Below, piece after piece: positions 28,241 through 38,266 of a DNA stretch of 50,204 bases. Source of the DNA: an uncultured Shewanella sp. (GTDB taxonomy: Bacteria > Pseudomonadota > Gammaproteobacteria > Enterobacterales > Shewanellaceae). The number at the start of each line of letters is the position of its first letter. Within the stretch, counting starts at the first letter, position 1. Both the position numbers and the translations under genes were made by a program. Location: contig NZ_CANLZC010000032.1 of NCBI RefSeq assembly GCF_947495455.1, positions 1-50,204 on the forward strand, given 5' to 3'. Under the pieces are notes generated by a model. The model searched no databases and was not told where the DNA came from. It worked only from the letters and a program-made list of their open reading frames with translations.

Positions 28241-29107
28241 TCAGAATTTAGTGATCTGTATGACAACTCGCCGATTTCGCCCTCTTTCACTCTTGGTCAA
28301 ATTAGACGCAACGGGTCTTTTTTCACCATGTGCAGCAGTTAAAATCCGCTCAGTATCAATACCGCTTTCGACCAAAACCGCTTTAAGGGAATCCGCTCTC
28401 TTTTGCGATAATATTTGATTCGAATGTCGCGAACCGTAACTGTCGCTATAAGCATCAATCAACACCCATTTGACACTTGGATCGACAGCCAAATAAGCTT
28501 TGATCCTGTCTAACTGACCCTGAGCAGCGTCGGTTAGCTGTGTCCCTCCTGATTGGTAAGACAAGACTGTCAATGCGATATCATCAAATGAGTAAGGCAG
28601 TAATTGAGACACACATGCCTTAAATTCGCTAAATGTCGACTTAAAATTAGCGGATGATAACCCCACCGACACCTGATCTTGTACATTAAACCAATCATTA
28701 TAAAAAAAGGTCGGCTGCATGCCCGCATCAAGCTGAGCTAGCACATTCCAAGCTAAATCATTAGAAAGTTCCCCGTCAAAAGCAGGGTAAACATCAAATT
28801 CTGCCAAAAAATGCTCCTCCTTGCCCGGTTGCCACTTGGGAGCAATACTGTGTAATGTCACAGAGGTTTGCTTACTGGGTTTCACCCACATATCTAATTT
28901 AAAGCTTAAATTACTGTCTTTATTTGCTCGACTGGTAAATACCGCTTTTCCATAAGCAGGAATATCATGAACTAATTGACATGATATCGAATTATTGAGA
29001 CTAAGCCGCCACTGGGCTGTGTCAATATCAGCGATAAAAGATCGCAAGTCGGCCTTTACAGGAAAAGCGCCAAATAAAATAAGAGCCATCAATATACGCC
29101 AGCCCAT
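28241..29107 (-). CDS. motY: Sodium-driven flagellar motor protein MotY
   Basis: A periplasmic T-ring component that supports the PomAB stator of the polar flagellum. The signal peptide MGWRILMALILFGAFPVKA is followed by the MotY-specific N-terminal domain (about 20-150; WRLSLNNSISCQLVHDIPAYGKAVF) and an OmpA-like peptidoglycan-binding domain (about 165-288; KWVLIDAYSDSYGSRHSNQILSQKRA, AAHGEKRPVASN). 288 residues, close to Vibrio MotY. The neighbour is rnt, divergently oriented, the arrangement known from Vibrio. It implies a polar, Na+-powered flagellum elsewhere in the genome. Confidence 0.9.
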   Translation of the reverse strand: MGWRILMALILFGAFPVKADLRSFIADIDTAQWRLSLNNSISCQLVHDIPAYGKAVFTSRANKDSNLSFKLDMWVKPSKQTSVTLHSIAPKWQPGKEEHFLAEFDVYPAFDGELSNDLAWNVLAQLDAGMQPTFFYNDWFNVQDQVSVGLSSANFKSTFSEFKACVSQLLPYSFDDIALTVLSYQSGGTQLTDAAQGQLDRIKAYLAVDPSVKWVLIDAYSDSYGSRHSNQILSQKRADSLKAVLVESGIDTERILTAAHGEKRPVASNLTKSERGRNRRVVIQITKF

Positions 29108-29302
29108 ATTAGAATTCCTTCGCTATCAAATAATACTCATTATCGACCTAGACCGTGATTGCTTTAGAGAATAACGATGCTAAGTCATGATTTTCATCAC
29201 CCTCTTTTTCAATCATCTCTTTTGACAGACGCTGAAAACATGCATTTTAAAGTGGCTTATGGACAGGTATAATAACGCCAGACAAATTATTAGGATAAAT
29301 GC

Positions 29303-30001
29303 ATGACTGACATTTGCGACGCGCATAAAATGAAACACCGTTTTAGAGGCTACTTTCCTGTTGTCATCGATGTAGAAACAGCAGGCTTTAACGCTCAAAC
29401 GGATGCGTTGCTGGAAATAGCGGTAACGCTACTTAAAATGAACAAAGAAGGTCACTTGGTATTAGATAAAACCCTTCACTATCATATTGAACCTTTTGAA
29501 GGAGCCAATCTTGAACCTGAAGCATTAGCGTTTAATGGCATCGATCCGACCAACCCTCTTCGTGGCGCAGTCGACGAAAAACACGCTTTTTTAGAAATAT
29601 TTAAAGAAGTGAAAAAAGCACAAAAAGCCGCTGAGTGCCACCGCAGTATTATTGTTGCCCATAACGCCGCCTTTGATCATGGCTTTGTCACTAAAGCTAT
29701 TGAACGTAATGGATTAAAACGCACTCCATTTCATCCTTTTGCGACTTTTGATACCGCAACCCTTGCAGGCCTTGCCATCGGGCATACGGTTCTGGCCAAA
29801 GCTTGCTCTATCGCAGGCATTGAGTTTGATAATAAACAAGCCCATTCTGCGTTATATGATACAGAACGAACAGCAGAACTGTTTTGTCTTATTGTTAATC
29901 GCTGGAAAAATCTAGGTGGCTGGCCATTGATAGATGAATCAAAACCAGAGGAAAAGGAAGATAAAGATGAAGACAGTGTCCAGTCGCCAGTAGAGGCATA
30001 G
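29303..30001 (+). CDS. rnt: Ribonuclease T
   Basis: A 3'-5' exoribonuclease that matures tRNA 3' ends by removing residues after CCA, and also trims 5S and 23S rRNA. DEDDh motifs: [20 protein letters not shown] (Exo I with Asp and Glu), [15 protein letters not shown] (Exo II Asp), and [15 protein letters not shown] (Exo III His and Asp). The 232 residues match the family. The C-terminal tail is highly acidic and lysine-rich ([12 protein letters not shown]). It is divergent from motY and ends at a bidirectional terminator before the peroxiredoxin gene. Confidence 0.97.
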   Translation: MTDICDAHKMKHRFRGYFPVVIDVETAGFNAQTDALLEIAVTLLKMNKEGHLVLDKTLHYHIEPFEGANLEPEALAFNGIDPTNPLRGAVDEKHAFLEIFKEVKKAQKAAECHRSIIVAHNAAFDHGFVTKAIERNGLKRTPFHPFATFDTATLAGLAIGHTVLAKACSIAGIEFDNKQAHSALYDTERTAELFCLIVNRWKNLGGWPLIDESKPEEKEDKDEDSVQSPVEA

Positions 30002-30043
30002 GCTAAATCTGAATTGACCTTTTGCGAGGAATATTCAAGCAAC

Positions 30044-30072
30044 AAAAAAGCTGCGATAACCGCAGCTTTTTT
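30044..30072. terminator. Bidirectional rho-independent terminator
   Basis: Stem AAAAAGCTGCG / CGCAGCTTTTT with loop ATAAC, with A/T runs on both sides so that both strands end in T. It serves the converging rnt and peroxiredoxin genes. Confidence 0.88.
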
Positions 30073-30104
30073 ATACTACTAAATACTCATGAATTCAGAG
30101 TAAA

Positions 30105-30710
30105 TTATAGCTCATCAGCATTATTGCTTAGATAAGACGCAACACCTTCTGGACTTGCATCCATACCTTTGTCGCCTTTTTCCCAGCCTGCTGGGCACAC
30201 ATCACCATGCTCTTCATGGAATTGAAGTGCATCGATCATGCGTAGCATTTCATCAATATTACGACCCAATGGTAAATCATTTACCACTTGATGACGAACT
30301 TGACCCGCTTTATCAACAAGGAAAGAACCACGGAAAGCCACACCCGCTTCAGGATGCTCAACATCGTATGCTTTACAGATCTCATGTTTCACATCAGCAA
30401 CTAAGGTATATTTAACTTGACCAATACCACCTTGATCAACTGGCGTATTACGCCATGCGTTGTGCGTGAATTGTGAATCAATAGATACACCAATAACTTC
30501 AACACCACGCTTATTGAACTCTTCAATACGGTGATCAAAAGCAATCAACTCTGAAGGGCAAACAAAAGTAAAATCAAGTGGGTAGAAAAAGATCACCGCA
30601 GGCTTGCCTTTAATCGCTTCACTTAGGTTAAAGCTATCAACAATTTCACCATTACCCAGTACAGCTGCCGCTGTAAAATCAGGTGCCGAACGGCCTACTA
30701 ATACGCTCAT
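30105..30710 (-). CDS. Typical 2-Cys peroxiredoxin (AhpC/Prx family)
   Basis: Reduces hydrogen peroxide and organic peroxides through a catalytic Cys. The frame is open to 30764, but GGAGA before ATG 30710 (MSVLVGRSAPDFTA) gives the accepted start and 201 residues. The peroxidatic Cys lies in FYPLDFTFVCPSELIAF (near residue 52) and the resolving Cys in HGDVCPAGWEKG (near residue 170). A GGIG loop is present but there is no C-terminal YF motif, so it should be less prone to over-oxidation than eukaryotic enzymes. No AhpF reductase gene is adjacent, so thioredoxin is the probable electron donor. Confidence 0.93.
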   Translation of the reverse strand: MSVLVGRSAPDFTAAAVLGNGEIVDSFNLSEAIKGKPAVIFFYPLDFTFVCPSELIAFDHRIEEFNKRGVEVIGVSIDSQFTHNAWRNTPVDQGGIGQVKYTLVADVKHEICKAYDVEHPEAGVAFRGSFLVDKAGQVRHQVVNDLPLGRNIDEMLRMIDALQFHEEHGDVCPAGWEKGDKGMDASPEGVASYLSNNADEL

Positions 30711-31003
30711 TTTATGTCTCCATCTATGGATTGAATAAGATCGTCTACAAAAAGCTACTGGCATTATAGGCAGTGTATAGCAAGGTACAACCTATTTAAG
30801 ACGAATATCGGTAAATTTAAATTTAAATCACCTTCATATGCCCAAATTACCAGCATTTTGTCCTTATAAAAATAAAGGAAAAGGATCCCTGAAGCCATCA
30901 TATGTTTATAATATGTTAATCATAAATCATAAGCACTGGACAAGTGATAAATAGTCGTCACACTATAGGACTTTTCGTCACTCAAACAATAAGAAAGAAG
31001 CTT

Positions 31004-32323
31004 ATGAATGCCGTTGTGATTGCTGTTTGTTTAATGTTGGTGCTCAGTGTTGCTAGAGTCAATGTCGTTATCGCATTAACCGTTAGCGCGCTTGTCGCAG
31101 GATTAGTCGGGGGCATAGATTTACAACATACTGTGGATGCCTTCAATACCGGTTTAGGCGGTGGTGCTCAAATTGCCTTAAGTTACGCATTATTAGGTGC
31201 ATTTGCCGTTGCACTTTCTCATTCAGGTTTAACCACATTAATCTCACAAAAGGTCATTAATGCTTTAGGGAAAGAGCAAAACACCTCCAACATGAAAACT
31301 GTGCGTTGGGGGTTATTATTGACGATTTTAGCCATGGCCATTGCTTCACAGAACCTCATCCCCATTCATATCGCCTTTATCCCTATTTTGATCCCCCCAT
31401 TGCTACATGTTATGTCAAAGTTAAAGCTTGACAGAAGACTTGTTGCCTGCGTGATAACATTTGGTTTGGTCACAACTTATATGATCATTCCAGTGGGATT
31501 TGGTGGAATTTTCTTAAATAACATCCTATTGGCTAACCTTAATAATAACGGCCTGCACGCGGTACGTGAGCAAATCCCCAGTGCCATGTTATTGCCCGCA
31601 ATGGGAATGATAGCTGGGTTACTCATCGCAGTATTTTTTAGCTACCGAAAACCTAGAGAGTACAGTGAGTCCGCTATTTTAAAAGCGGAACCCGAAGAAA
31701 AAATTCAAAAGAAAAATATTATTATTGCCATCGCAGCGGTTTTATCTGCATTAACGGTCCAACTTTACACAGGTTCAATGATTTTTGGCGCCTTAATGGG
31801 GTTTATTATCTTTAGTTTTTCCGGTGCATTAAAGCATGTCGCCGATCAAGATATTTTCAACCAAGGTGTACGCATGATGGCCAATATTGGCTTCATCATG
31901 ATCTCCGCTGCTGGCTTTGCTGCCGTGATAAAAGCCACTGGTGATGTCAATACATTAGTGGCCTCATTGCATGAGATCATTGGAAATAATAAACCCCTTG
32001 CCGCCTTTTTAATGTTATTGGTTGGATTATTGATCACCATGGGAATTGGTTCCTCCTTTTCAACCATTCCCATTATTGCCACCATTTATGTGCCACTATC
32101 ATTAGGTTTTGGTTTTTCTGTACCTGCGACCATCGCACTCGTGGGAACCGCTGCGGCTTTAGGAGATGCAGGCTCACCCGCATCCGATTCCACCTTAGGC
32201 CCAACGGCTGGCTTGAACGCAGATGGGCAACACGATCATATCAACGACAGTGTGATCCCAACCTTTATTCATTACAACATTCCTCTGCTTGTATTTGGCT
32301 GGATTGCCGCCATGGTACTTTAA
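31004..32323 (+). CDS. Na+/H+ antiporter family protein (YuiF/NhaC-like)
   Basis: A polytopic inner membrane transporter of about 439 residues with about 11-12 hydrophobic segments. ATG 31004 ([20 protein letters not shown]) begins directly with the first helix; the frame is open from 30944 but the added residues are not membrane-like. Family features: [47 protein letters not shown] and the conserved [28 protein letters not shown] near residue 395. Annotation as a Na+/H+ antiporter follows the family; the real substrate could be an organic acid or amine. It stands alone and ends at a strong terminator. Confidence 0.85.
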   Translation: MNAVVIAVCLMLVLSVARVNVVIALTVSALVAGLVGGIDLQHTVDAFNTGLGGGAQIALSYALLGAFAVALSHSGLTTLISQKVINALGKEQNTSNMKTVRWGLLLTILAMAIASQNLIPIHIAFIPILIPPLLHVMSKLKLDRRLVACVITFGLVTTYMIIPVGFGGIFLNNILLANLNNNGLHAVREQIPSAMLLPAMGMIAGLLIAVFFSYRKPREYSESAILKAEPEEKIQKKNIIIAIAAVLSALTVQLYTGSMIFGALMGFIIFSFSGALKHVADQDIFNQGVRMMANIGFIMISAAGFAAVIKATGDVNTLVASLHEIIGNNKPLAAFLMLLVGLLITMGIGSSFSTIPIIATIYVPLSLGFGFSVPATIALVGTAAALGDAGSPASDSTLGPTAGLNADGQHDHINDSVIPTFIHYNIPLLVFGWIAAMVL

Positions 32324-32355
32324 TGATTTAGATATTGAGCCAAGCTCGTCAATAG

Positions 32356-32381
32356 AAAAGGGAGCTCATCGCTCCCTTTTT
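32356..32381 (+). terminator. Rho-independent terminator of the antiporter gene
   Basis: 10-bp stem AAAAGGGAGC / GCTCCCTTTT with loop TCATC, continuing into T. It lies about 30 bases after the stop codon. Confidence 0.88.
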
Positions 32382-32585
32382 GTTTGCCCCGTAAAGCTGG
32401 GAAAATCGTCAAGTTGCAACAGGATATGTATTCAACCGTTACGCTAAATGAAAATACGCTAAATGACAACGTATATGAGCCCTTTACGAGACCAGTATGT
32501 AGGGCTATGTGACAGGAATGAGGCACTACCGCCTCACCCTACTCGCTTTGACGTCAATGGCGTAGTGAGCCTTTATTATTATTGC

Positions 32586-33212
32586 TCATTTCGTTCCAAA
32601 AATTTTATCTCCCGCATCACCCAGCCCAGGTAAAATATAGCCTTGCTCATTCAGGCAATCATCAATGGCGGCCGTATAAAGTTCAACATCTGGATGTGCG
32701 GCTTTTAATGCTTCAACACCTTCAGGTGCAGCCACTAATACTAAGGCTTTTATGGCCGTGCAGCCTCTTTCTTTCAATAAATCAATAGTGGAGATCATAG
32801 AGCCCCCTGTCGCTAACATAGGGTCAACAACCAAGGCGATGCGTTCATCAATATGGCTGGCTAATTTTTCAAAATAAGGCACTGGTTGAAGGGTTTCTTC
32901 GTCTCGATAGATCCCCACGACAGAAATTCTAGCACTCGGCAGGTGCTCTAAAACGCCATCCATCATGCCGAGACCCGCACGTAAAATCGGCACAACGGTC
33001 ACTTTCTTACCTTTAATTTGCTCCACGCTGACAGGCCCATTCCACCCTTCTATTGTCACCGTTTCTGTTTCAAAATCTGCTGTTGCTTCATAGGTTAATA
33101 AACTACCCACTTCAGCAGCTAGCTCACGAAAACGTTTAGTACTGATATCACCTTCACGCATCAATCCCACTTTATGACGGACTAAAGGGTGCTTGACTTC
33201 AACGACTTTCAT
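32586..33212 (-). CDS. upp: Uracil phosphoribosyltransferase
   Basis: Salvages uracil to UMP with PRPP. 208 residues as in E. coli Upp. The PRPP-binding loop is in [23 protein letters not shown], and the uracil-binding region in [11 protein letters not shown] at the C-terminus. The N-terminal [20 protein letters not shown] is highly conserved. It is divergent from purMN, the same arrangement as in E. coli. No uraA permease gene follows, unlike E. coli, where upp-uraA form an operon. Confidence 0.97.
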   Translation of the reverse strand: MKVVEVKHPLVRHKVGLMREGDISTKRFRELAAEVGSLLTYEATADFETETVTIEGWNGPVSVEQIKGKKVTVVPILRAGLGMMDGVLEHLPSARISVVGIYRDEETLQPVPYFEKLASHIDERIALVVDPMLATGGSMISTIDLLKERGCTAIKALVLVAAPEGVEALKAAHPDVELYTAAIDDCLNEQGYILPGLGDAGDKIFGTK

Positions 33213-33360
33213 AGATTTATCCTCTTTTTATTGATTTTTGAAACAACAAATTTGCATAATCTTAGTGTATTTGTTCTCGTTCTAAAACATAAAATTTCCA
33301 TATATAAGCCCTTATCACACTTTAAAACCCAAAACATACCTTTCGAGGCCTCTTGCAAAC

Positions 33361-33369
33361 TGGTAGAAT
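33361..33369 (+). promoter_or_regulatory. Candidate extended -10 promoter of purMN
   Basis: TGGTAGAAT is a TGn-TAGAAT extended -10 box about 50 bases before the purM start. The -35 region (TTTCGA) is weak, as often with extended -10 promoters. A half-site GCAAAC just upstream hints at PurR control, but no full operator is visible. Confidence 0.4.
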
Positions 33370-33419
33370 GGCGCCGCATAAAATCCTATAACGATGTACC
33401 CGTACCTGAGAGGATCTTC

Positions 33420-34460
33420 GTGAGCACTCCAACTACTCCATTGAGCTACAAAGACGCAGGTGTCGATATTGATGCCGGAAATGCACTTGTCGATAACATT
33501 AAATCTGCAGTAAAACGCACTCACCGCCCAGAAGTCATGGGCAATTTAGGTGGCTTTGGCGCCCTCTGTGAGCTTCCCACCAAATATAAGCATCCTGTTC
33601 TCGTGTCTGGTACAGATGGTGTTGGCACTAAACTGAGACTGGCCATTGATCATCAAAAACATGACAGTGTAGGCGTTGATCTTGTCGCTATGTGTGTCAA
33701 TGACTTAATCGTATCTGGTGCTGAGCCATTGTTTTTCTTAGATTATTATGCAACAGGAAAACTAGACGTTGCGACAGCCACTGCCGTTGTTAACGGTATT
33801 GCCGAAGGTTGTCATCAATCTGGTTGTGCATTGATTGGCGGAGAAACCGCTGAAATGCCAGGTATGTATGAAGGTGAAGATTATGATCTCGCCGGTTTTT
33901 GTGTCGGCGTTGTCGAAAAAGAAGGCGTCATTGATGGCAGTAAAGTCAAAGCTGGTGATGCACTCATTGCATTAGCTTCTAGTGGGCCTCATTCCAATGG
34001 CTTTTCTCTCATTCGTAAAGTCTTAGAAGTCAGTGGTGCCGATCCACTGACCTTATTAGACGATAAGCCGCTCATCGATCACTTAATAGAACCGACCAGA
34101 ATTTATGTGAAGTCCTTACTCAAACTCATTGAATCATCGAGTGTTCATGCAATGGCCCATATCACAGGGGGCGGATTTTGGGAGAATATTCCTCGTGTAT
34201 TACCCGATGATTGTAAAGCCATCATTCAAGGGCAATCTTGGCAATGGCCAAGCATTTTTAACTGGTTAATGGATAACGGCAATATCAGCGAGTTTGAAAT
34301 GTACCGAACCTTCAACTGCGGTGTGGGTATGTTAATTGCCTTGCCCCAAGATAAAGTCGAGTCAGCGCTGGCACTTCTTGCAAAAAAAGGCGAGCAAGCT
34401 TGGTTGATTGGCCATATCGCACATCGTCAAAGTAATGATAAGCAAGTGGAGATAATTTAA
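33420..34460 (+). CDS. purM: Phosphoribosylformylglycinamidine cyclo-ligase
   Basis: Forms aminoimidazole ribonucleotide from FGAM and ATP, step five of de novo purine synthesis. The frame is open from 33189, but family members start near (M)[23 protein letters not shown] 33420 follows AGAGGA with proper spacing and lies downstream of an extended -10, giving 346 residues (E. coli 345). Conserved blocks: [47 protein letters not shown] and [16 protein letters not shown]. purN overlaps its stop codon by one base, forming a two-gene operon. Confidence 0.97.
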   Translation: MSTPTTPLSYKDAGVDIDAGNALVDNIKSAVKRTHRPEVMGNLGGFGALCELPTKYKHPVLVSGTDGVGTKLRLAIDHQKHDSVGVDLVAMCVNDLIVSGAEPLFFLDYYATGKLDVATATAVVNGIAEGCHQSGCALIGGETAEMPGMYEGEDYDLAGFCVGVVEKEGVIDGSKVKAGDALIALASSGPHSNGFSLIRKVLEVSGADPLTLLDDKPLIDHLIEPTRIYVKSLLKLIESSSVHAMAHITGGGFWENIPRVLPDDCKAIIQGQSWQWPSIFNWLMDNGNISEFEMYRTFNCGVGMLIALPQDKVESALALLAKKGEQAWLIGHIAHRQSNDKQVEII

Positions 34461-35104
34461 TGGCGCAGCCTTGTCGTATCTTAGTGCTTATCTCAGGTAG
34501 TGGCAGTAATTTACAAGCCATTATGGATAGCTGTGACGATAATCTCCATGGAGAAATCGTCGGAGTGATCAGCAATAACCCTAATGCCTACGGTTTAACC
34601 CGTGCACATATGGCTGAAGTCAACACTAGCTGTATTATCCCTCATCAAAATGAAAACCGCCTTGACTATGACAGGCGCCTCATCACTGCCATTGATCACT
34701 ATCAGCCAGACTTAATTGTATTAGCGGGTTTTATGCGAATTTTAAGTGATGAGTTAGTGTTAAAGTATGAAGGAAAAATGCTCAATATCCATCCTTCTTT
34801 GTTACCTAAATACCCAGGTCTTCACACACATAAAAACGCATTAGCATCTAACGACAAAGAGCACGGTGCCAGCGTTCATTTTGTTATTCCAAAACTGGAT
34901 GCAGGCCCTGTCATTTTACAAGCTAAAGTGCCAGTTTATGAAGATGATACCGTTGAGACTTTAACCGAGCGAGTACATGAGCAAGAGCATAGAATTTACC
35001 CATTAGTGGTCAAATGGTTCAGCCTTAATCGTCTTCAAATGAAGGATAATCAAGCTTATTTAGATAATCAATGCCTGCCTATTAACGGTTACGCCCCAGA
35101 TTAA
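34460..35104 (+). CDS. purN: Phosphoribosylglycinamide formyltransferase
   Basis: Transfers a formyl group from 10-formyltetrahydrofolate to glycinamide ribonucleotide, step three of purine synthesis. Motifs: ILVLISGSGSNLQAIMD (phosphate loop), LAGFMRILSDELV, and the signature NIHPSLLPKYPGLHTHKNAL with the catalytic Asn-His, with the catalytic Asp in GPVI-preceding KLDAGPVILQ. 214 residues (E. coli 212). ATG overlaps the purM stop by one base (TAATG), so translation is coupled. The C-terminal third is ordinary for the family. Confidence 0.97.
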   Translation: MAQPCRILVLISGSGSNLQAIMDSCDDNLHGEIVGVISNNPNAYGLTRAHMAEVNTSCIIPHQNENRLDYDRRLITAIDHYQPDLIVLAGFMRILSDELVLKYEGKMLNIHPSLLPKYPGLHTHKNALASNDKEHGASVHFVIPKLDAGPVILQAKVPVYEDDTVETLTERVHEQEHRIYPLVVKWFSLNRLQMKDNQAYLDNQCLPINGYAPD

Positions 35105-35134
35105 TCCACTCTTTAAATAAGCCACTCTTAGAAT

Positions 35135-35167
35135 AAGCCACTTCGACGCGATTGCTTGAAGTGGCTT
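35135..35167 (+). terminator. Hairpin after purN
   Basis: 10-bp perfect stem AAGCCACTTC / GAAGTGGCTT with a 13-base loop, about 30 bases after the purN stop. No clear T run follows, so the strength is uncertain. Confidence 0.5.
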
Positions 35168-35271
35168 CAATGCCATCGTTATACCATTTCTATTATTACG
35201 CACGACTCAATACCTATTACCTATCATTGATTGTCAAAATAAAGTGACTGCCTCTTTCACATGGAAAAAAA

Positions 35272-35280
35272 TGATATACT
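35272..35280 (+). promoter_or_regulatory. Candidate extended -10 promoter of the UMP phosphatase gene
   Basis: TGATATACT is a TGn-TATACT extended -10 about 30 bases before ATG 35310. It lies inside the longer in-frame extension, which supports the downstream start codon. Confidence 0.45.
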
Positions 35281-35309
35281 CGCCAAAAATACTTGACTGG
35301 AAAACCTTA

Positions 35310-36056
35310 ATGAAAAATATTATCTGTGACATCGATGGCGTACTCTTACACGACAACAAGCTCATTCCCGGCAGTGATAACTTCATTAAACGCATTTTAG
35401 AACAAGGTAATCCACTGCTTTTATTAACTAACTATCCCGTTCAAACGGCAAAAGATCTGCAAAATAGACTCGGCGCTGCAGGTATCAGTATTCCTGAATC
35501 TCACTTTTATACCTCAGCCATGGCGACAGCAGACTTTTTAAAACATCAAGACGGTAATAAAGCTTTTGTCATCGGTGAAGGGGCCTTGACCCATGAACTC
35601 TATAAAGCCGGTTTTACCCTTACCGATATTAACCCTGACTTTGTTATCGTTGGCGAAACCCGCTCTTACAACTGGGATATGATCCACAAAGCAGCCAAAT
35701 TCGTCGCCGAAGGCGCACGCTTTATTGCCACCAATCCCGATACCCACGGTCCTTCTTACAGCCCAGCATGTGGCGCCTTATGTGCACCGATAGAAAGGAT
35801 CAGCGGCCGCAAGCCCTTTTATGTTGGCAAACCTAGCGCATGGATTATTCGTTCAGCCCTTAATCACCTACAAGCGCATTCTGATAACACCATAATCATT
35901 GGTGATAATATGCATACCGATATTCTCGCCGGCTTTCAAGCAGGCTTAGAAACCATTTTGGTCACCAGCGGAGTCAGTCAACCTAGTGATATCAGTCAAC
36001 ACCCCTTTAGACCAAATCATATCTTTGATTGCGTGGAAGACATTAACATTGTTTAA
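35310..36056 (+). CDS. umpH: UMP phosphatase, NagD family (HAD superfamily)
   Basis: A HAD-type phosphatase active on UMP and other nucleoside monophosphates in E. coli. The frame is open from 35244, but homologues start at MKNIICDIDGVLLHDN, and an extended -10 box lies at 35272-35280, so ATG 35310 is chosen (248 residues; E. coli 250). HAD motif I is DIDGVL (nucleophile Asp), motif II is the Thr in LLLLTNYPVQTAKDL, motif III is Lys in FYVGKPSAWIIRSAL and motif IV is IIIGDNMHTDILAGFQAGL. The type II cap contains FYTSAMATADFL and VIVGETRSYNWDMI. It sits alone after purMN. Confidence 0.94.
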   Translation: MKNIICDIDGVLLHDNKLIPGSDNFIKRILEQGNPLLLLTNYPVQTAKDLQNRLGAAGISIPESHFYTSAMATADFLKHQDGNKAFVIGEGALTHELYKAGFTLTDINPDFVIVGETRSYNWDMIHKAAKFVAEGARFIATNPDTHGPSYSPACGALCAPIERISGRKPFYVGKPSAWIIRSALNHLQAHSDNTIIIGDNMHTDILAGFQAGLETILVTSGVSQPSDISQHPFRPNHIFDCVEDINIV

Positions 36057-36230
36057 TATTTTATAAGATATTGTTTTTTATATACTATTGTGGGTAAATG
36101 TTGACAGTCACATTCTGTTACAGTCTTCTGTTTCATTGAATCAATATAAAAGGCGCATCATACTCTTAGGTTTTATTTCACATTCGTCATGGTTGTGATA
36201 AAAAGAACAAAAAGTTAACAGGAAACAAAC

Positions 36231-37868
36231 ATGCGTCTGTTCGTATTGGGATTATTATTGATACAAATTATCGCTTGCAGTCCTAATGAAGCTGTGAGCA
36301 AAGCCGTTTTTGATGAATCTGATTTTCGCCAAGATATTAAGATCCTCTCATCCGATAAATTTGAAGGAAGAGCCCCCAATACTCATGGTGAAAAACTCAC
36401 CTTACAATTTCTTACTCACGCCTTTACAGAGATGGGCCTGAAAAAACCTAATGGTAAAGACTATTTACAAGCCGTTCCCATGATAAGTTATACCGCTTCA
36501 AATGACCAAGTGATCCGTTTAGGCGATATGAACCTACGAAGCGGGCAAGACATCATGCTAAATAGTCGGCACGATAAAGAAAGGATTGATATTGAACAAG
36601 CCCCCTTAGTGTTTGTTGGCTATGGTATTAATGCCCCCGAATACCATTGGAATGATTACAGAGATCTTGATATGAAAGGCAAAGTCGCCTTAATTTTAGT
36701 CAACGATCCCGGCTTCGCTCACCCTAACAGTCCATTATTTGATGGAAAAGCAATGAGCTATTATGGTCGCTGGACCTATAAGTTTGAAGAAGCCAGTCGT
36801 CAAGGGGCCCTCGGCGCAATCATCATTCATCAAACCCAACCTGCTGGTTACCCTTGGTCTGTGGTCTCAAACAGCTGGAACGGCCCGCAGCAAGATCTTA
36901 GACCCAATAAAAATGACATCAATAATCGTATATTAGTCGAAGGTTGGCTCAACTTTGACAAAGCGAAGCAACTCTTTAAACAAGCAGGTTTACCTTTTCA
37001 AAATTTATTAGACAGGGCTTCAGCCAGTGAAATCAGCCTGCCTTTGAATATGACGGCTTCCATTTCATTCAAAAACAAAGTGAATTATTCAAATAGTTAC
37101 AATGTCATTGCAACACTGCCCGGCACCACTCAAGCTGATGAACATATTATTTTCACAGCCCATTGGGATCATATCGGCACTGACAAACAAAAATCGGGCG
37201 ATAACATTTATAATGGCGCTGTTGATAATGCCTCAGGCACTGCGGGAATGCTGGCTATAGCAAGAGAATTTGTTCAACTCGTAAAAGACAATGGCCACTT
37301 AGCCCGCTCCTTAACCTTTATTGCTACCACAGGTGAAGAACAAGGCTTATTAGGCTCTCGTTACTATGTCGAACATCCCATCTATCCATTATCTCAAACC
37401 GTTGCTGTTTTTAATTTAGACAGCACGAATATTTATGGCCCTACCACTGATTATATTATCGTTGGTAAGGGTAAATCTGAACTTGAAGATTATTTGGTAA
37501 AAAATGCCTCACTTCAACAGCGTCATGCCATTAGTGAGGCCAAACCTGAAGTCGGCGGCTTTTTCCGCTCAGATCATTTCAGCTTCGTCAAAAAAGGGAT
37601 CCCAGCGGTTTTTGCAGGAAGCGGCAATCATCCCATCGATGAAGCAACGGCGATAAAAAAAGCGCAAATGAAAAAGAATGTGCAAGGCTGCTATCATAAT
37701 ACCTGTGATGAATATCGTGAAGATTGGGATTTACGGGGTGCCCTTGAGGATCTCAGTATCTATTTTAACGCGGCAAATGAATTAGCCTCAAATAATGATT
37801 GGCCTGGTTTCTATAAAGGAACAGAATTTTACTCATTAAGACCCGCACATCCCCCTGTCTCAGATTAA
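36231..37868 (+). CDS. M28-family metallopeptidase lipoprotein
   Basis: An exported lipoprotein: the signal MRLFVLGLLLIQIIAC ends in a lipobox with Cys at residue 16. A protease-associated insertion (about 120-270) lies before the M28 zinc peptidase domain. Zinc-site motifs: IIFTAHWDHIGTD (His and Asp), GAVDNASGTAGMLAIARE (bridging Asp), ATTGEEQGLLGSRYY (Glu-Glu), FNLDSTNIYG (Asp) and VFAGSGNHP (His). Two conserved Cys in GCYHNTCDEYRED can form a disulphide. 545 residues. Family members are mostly aminopeptidases, so it probably digests extracellular or periplasmic peptides. It stands alone, with a hairpin close after its stop. Confidence 0.9.
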   Translation: MRLFVLGLLLIQIIACSPNEAVSKAVFDESDFRQDIKILSSDKFEGRAPNTHGEKLTLQFLTHAFTEMGLKKPNGKDYLQAVPMISYTASNDQVIRLGDMNLRSGQDIMLNSRHDKERIDIEQAPLVFVGYGINAPEYHWNDYRDLDMKGKVALILVNDPGFAHPNSPLFDGKAMSYYGRWTYKFEEASRQGALGAIIIHQTQPAGYPWSVVSNSWNGPQQDLRPNKNDINNRILVEGWLNFDKAKQLFKQAGLPFQNLLDRASASEISLPLNMTASISFKNKVNYSNSYNVIATLPGTTQADEHIIFTAHWDHIGTDKQKSGDNIYNGAVDNASGTAGMLAIAREFVQLVKDNGHLARSLTFIATTGEEQGLLGSRYYVEHPIYPLSQTVAVFNLDSTNIYGPTTDYIIVGKGKSELEDYLVKNASLQQRHAISEAKPEVGGFFRSDHFSFVKKGIPAVFAGSGNHPIDEATAIKKAQMKKNVQGCYHNTCDEYREDWDLRGALEDLSIYFNAANELASNNDWPGFYKGTEFYSLRPAHPPVSD

Positions 37869-37875
37869 ACAACAC

Positions 37876-37914
37876 AAGTGACCGTCCTTTATACATATCT
37901 CCGAACGGTCACTT
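37876..37914 (+). terminator. Hairpin after the M28 peptidase gene
   Basis: 10-bp perfect stem AAGTGACCGT / ACGGTCACTT with a 19-base loop, starting seven bases after the stop codon. No T run follows. Confidence 0.5.
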
Positions 37915-38266
37915 ACGCCACGCTACTTACAAATAATAAACATACCAGCAAAACAAATAACCCAATACACAAAAAACACCAAAAATAAAAACAAAAATAG
38001 CGACCTAGACTATTATTCAATATTTATTCCCTTCCATTGCAGAACCCATAATCTAGAGTCTTTCAACTCCCCTATTTCATGCTTAATATCAATAAAAAGC
38101 CATTAAAAATGAAGATTACATAATTTTAAAAGCAAATAATAAAGATTATTCTCATTAAAAAGCCATTTTTCATGAATAATTCTCGCTTTTAAATTTGAGA
38201 AAAAAATCACTTAATGTCACAGTAGACTCAATTCAATACGAGATAGCCCTGCTCAGGAGTTTTACT
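37915..38266. other. AT-rich spacer upstream of asnB
   Basis: About 350 bases without a gene; mostly A-rich runs and scattered AATAAA motifs. It must contain the asnB promoter, but no convincing -35/-10 pair was found. GGAG 10 bases before ATG 38267 is the asnB ribosome binding site. Confidence 0.4.

Noticed and set aside
33300..33420. PurR operator before purM
   Set aside because: Only a half-site resembling GCAAAC is present; no full inverted repeat.
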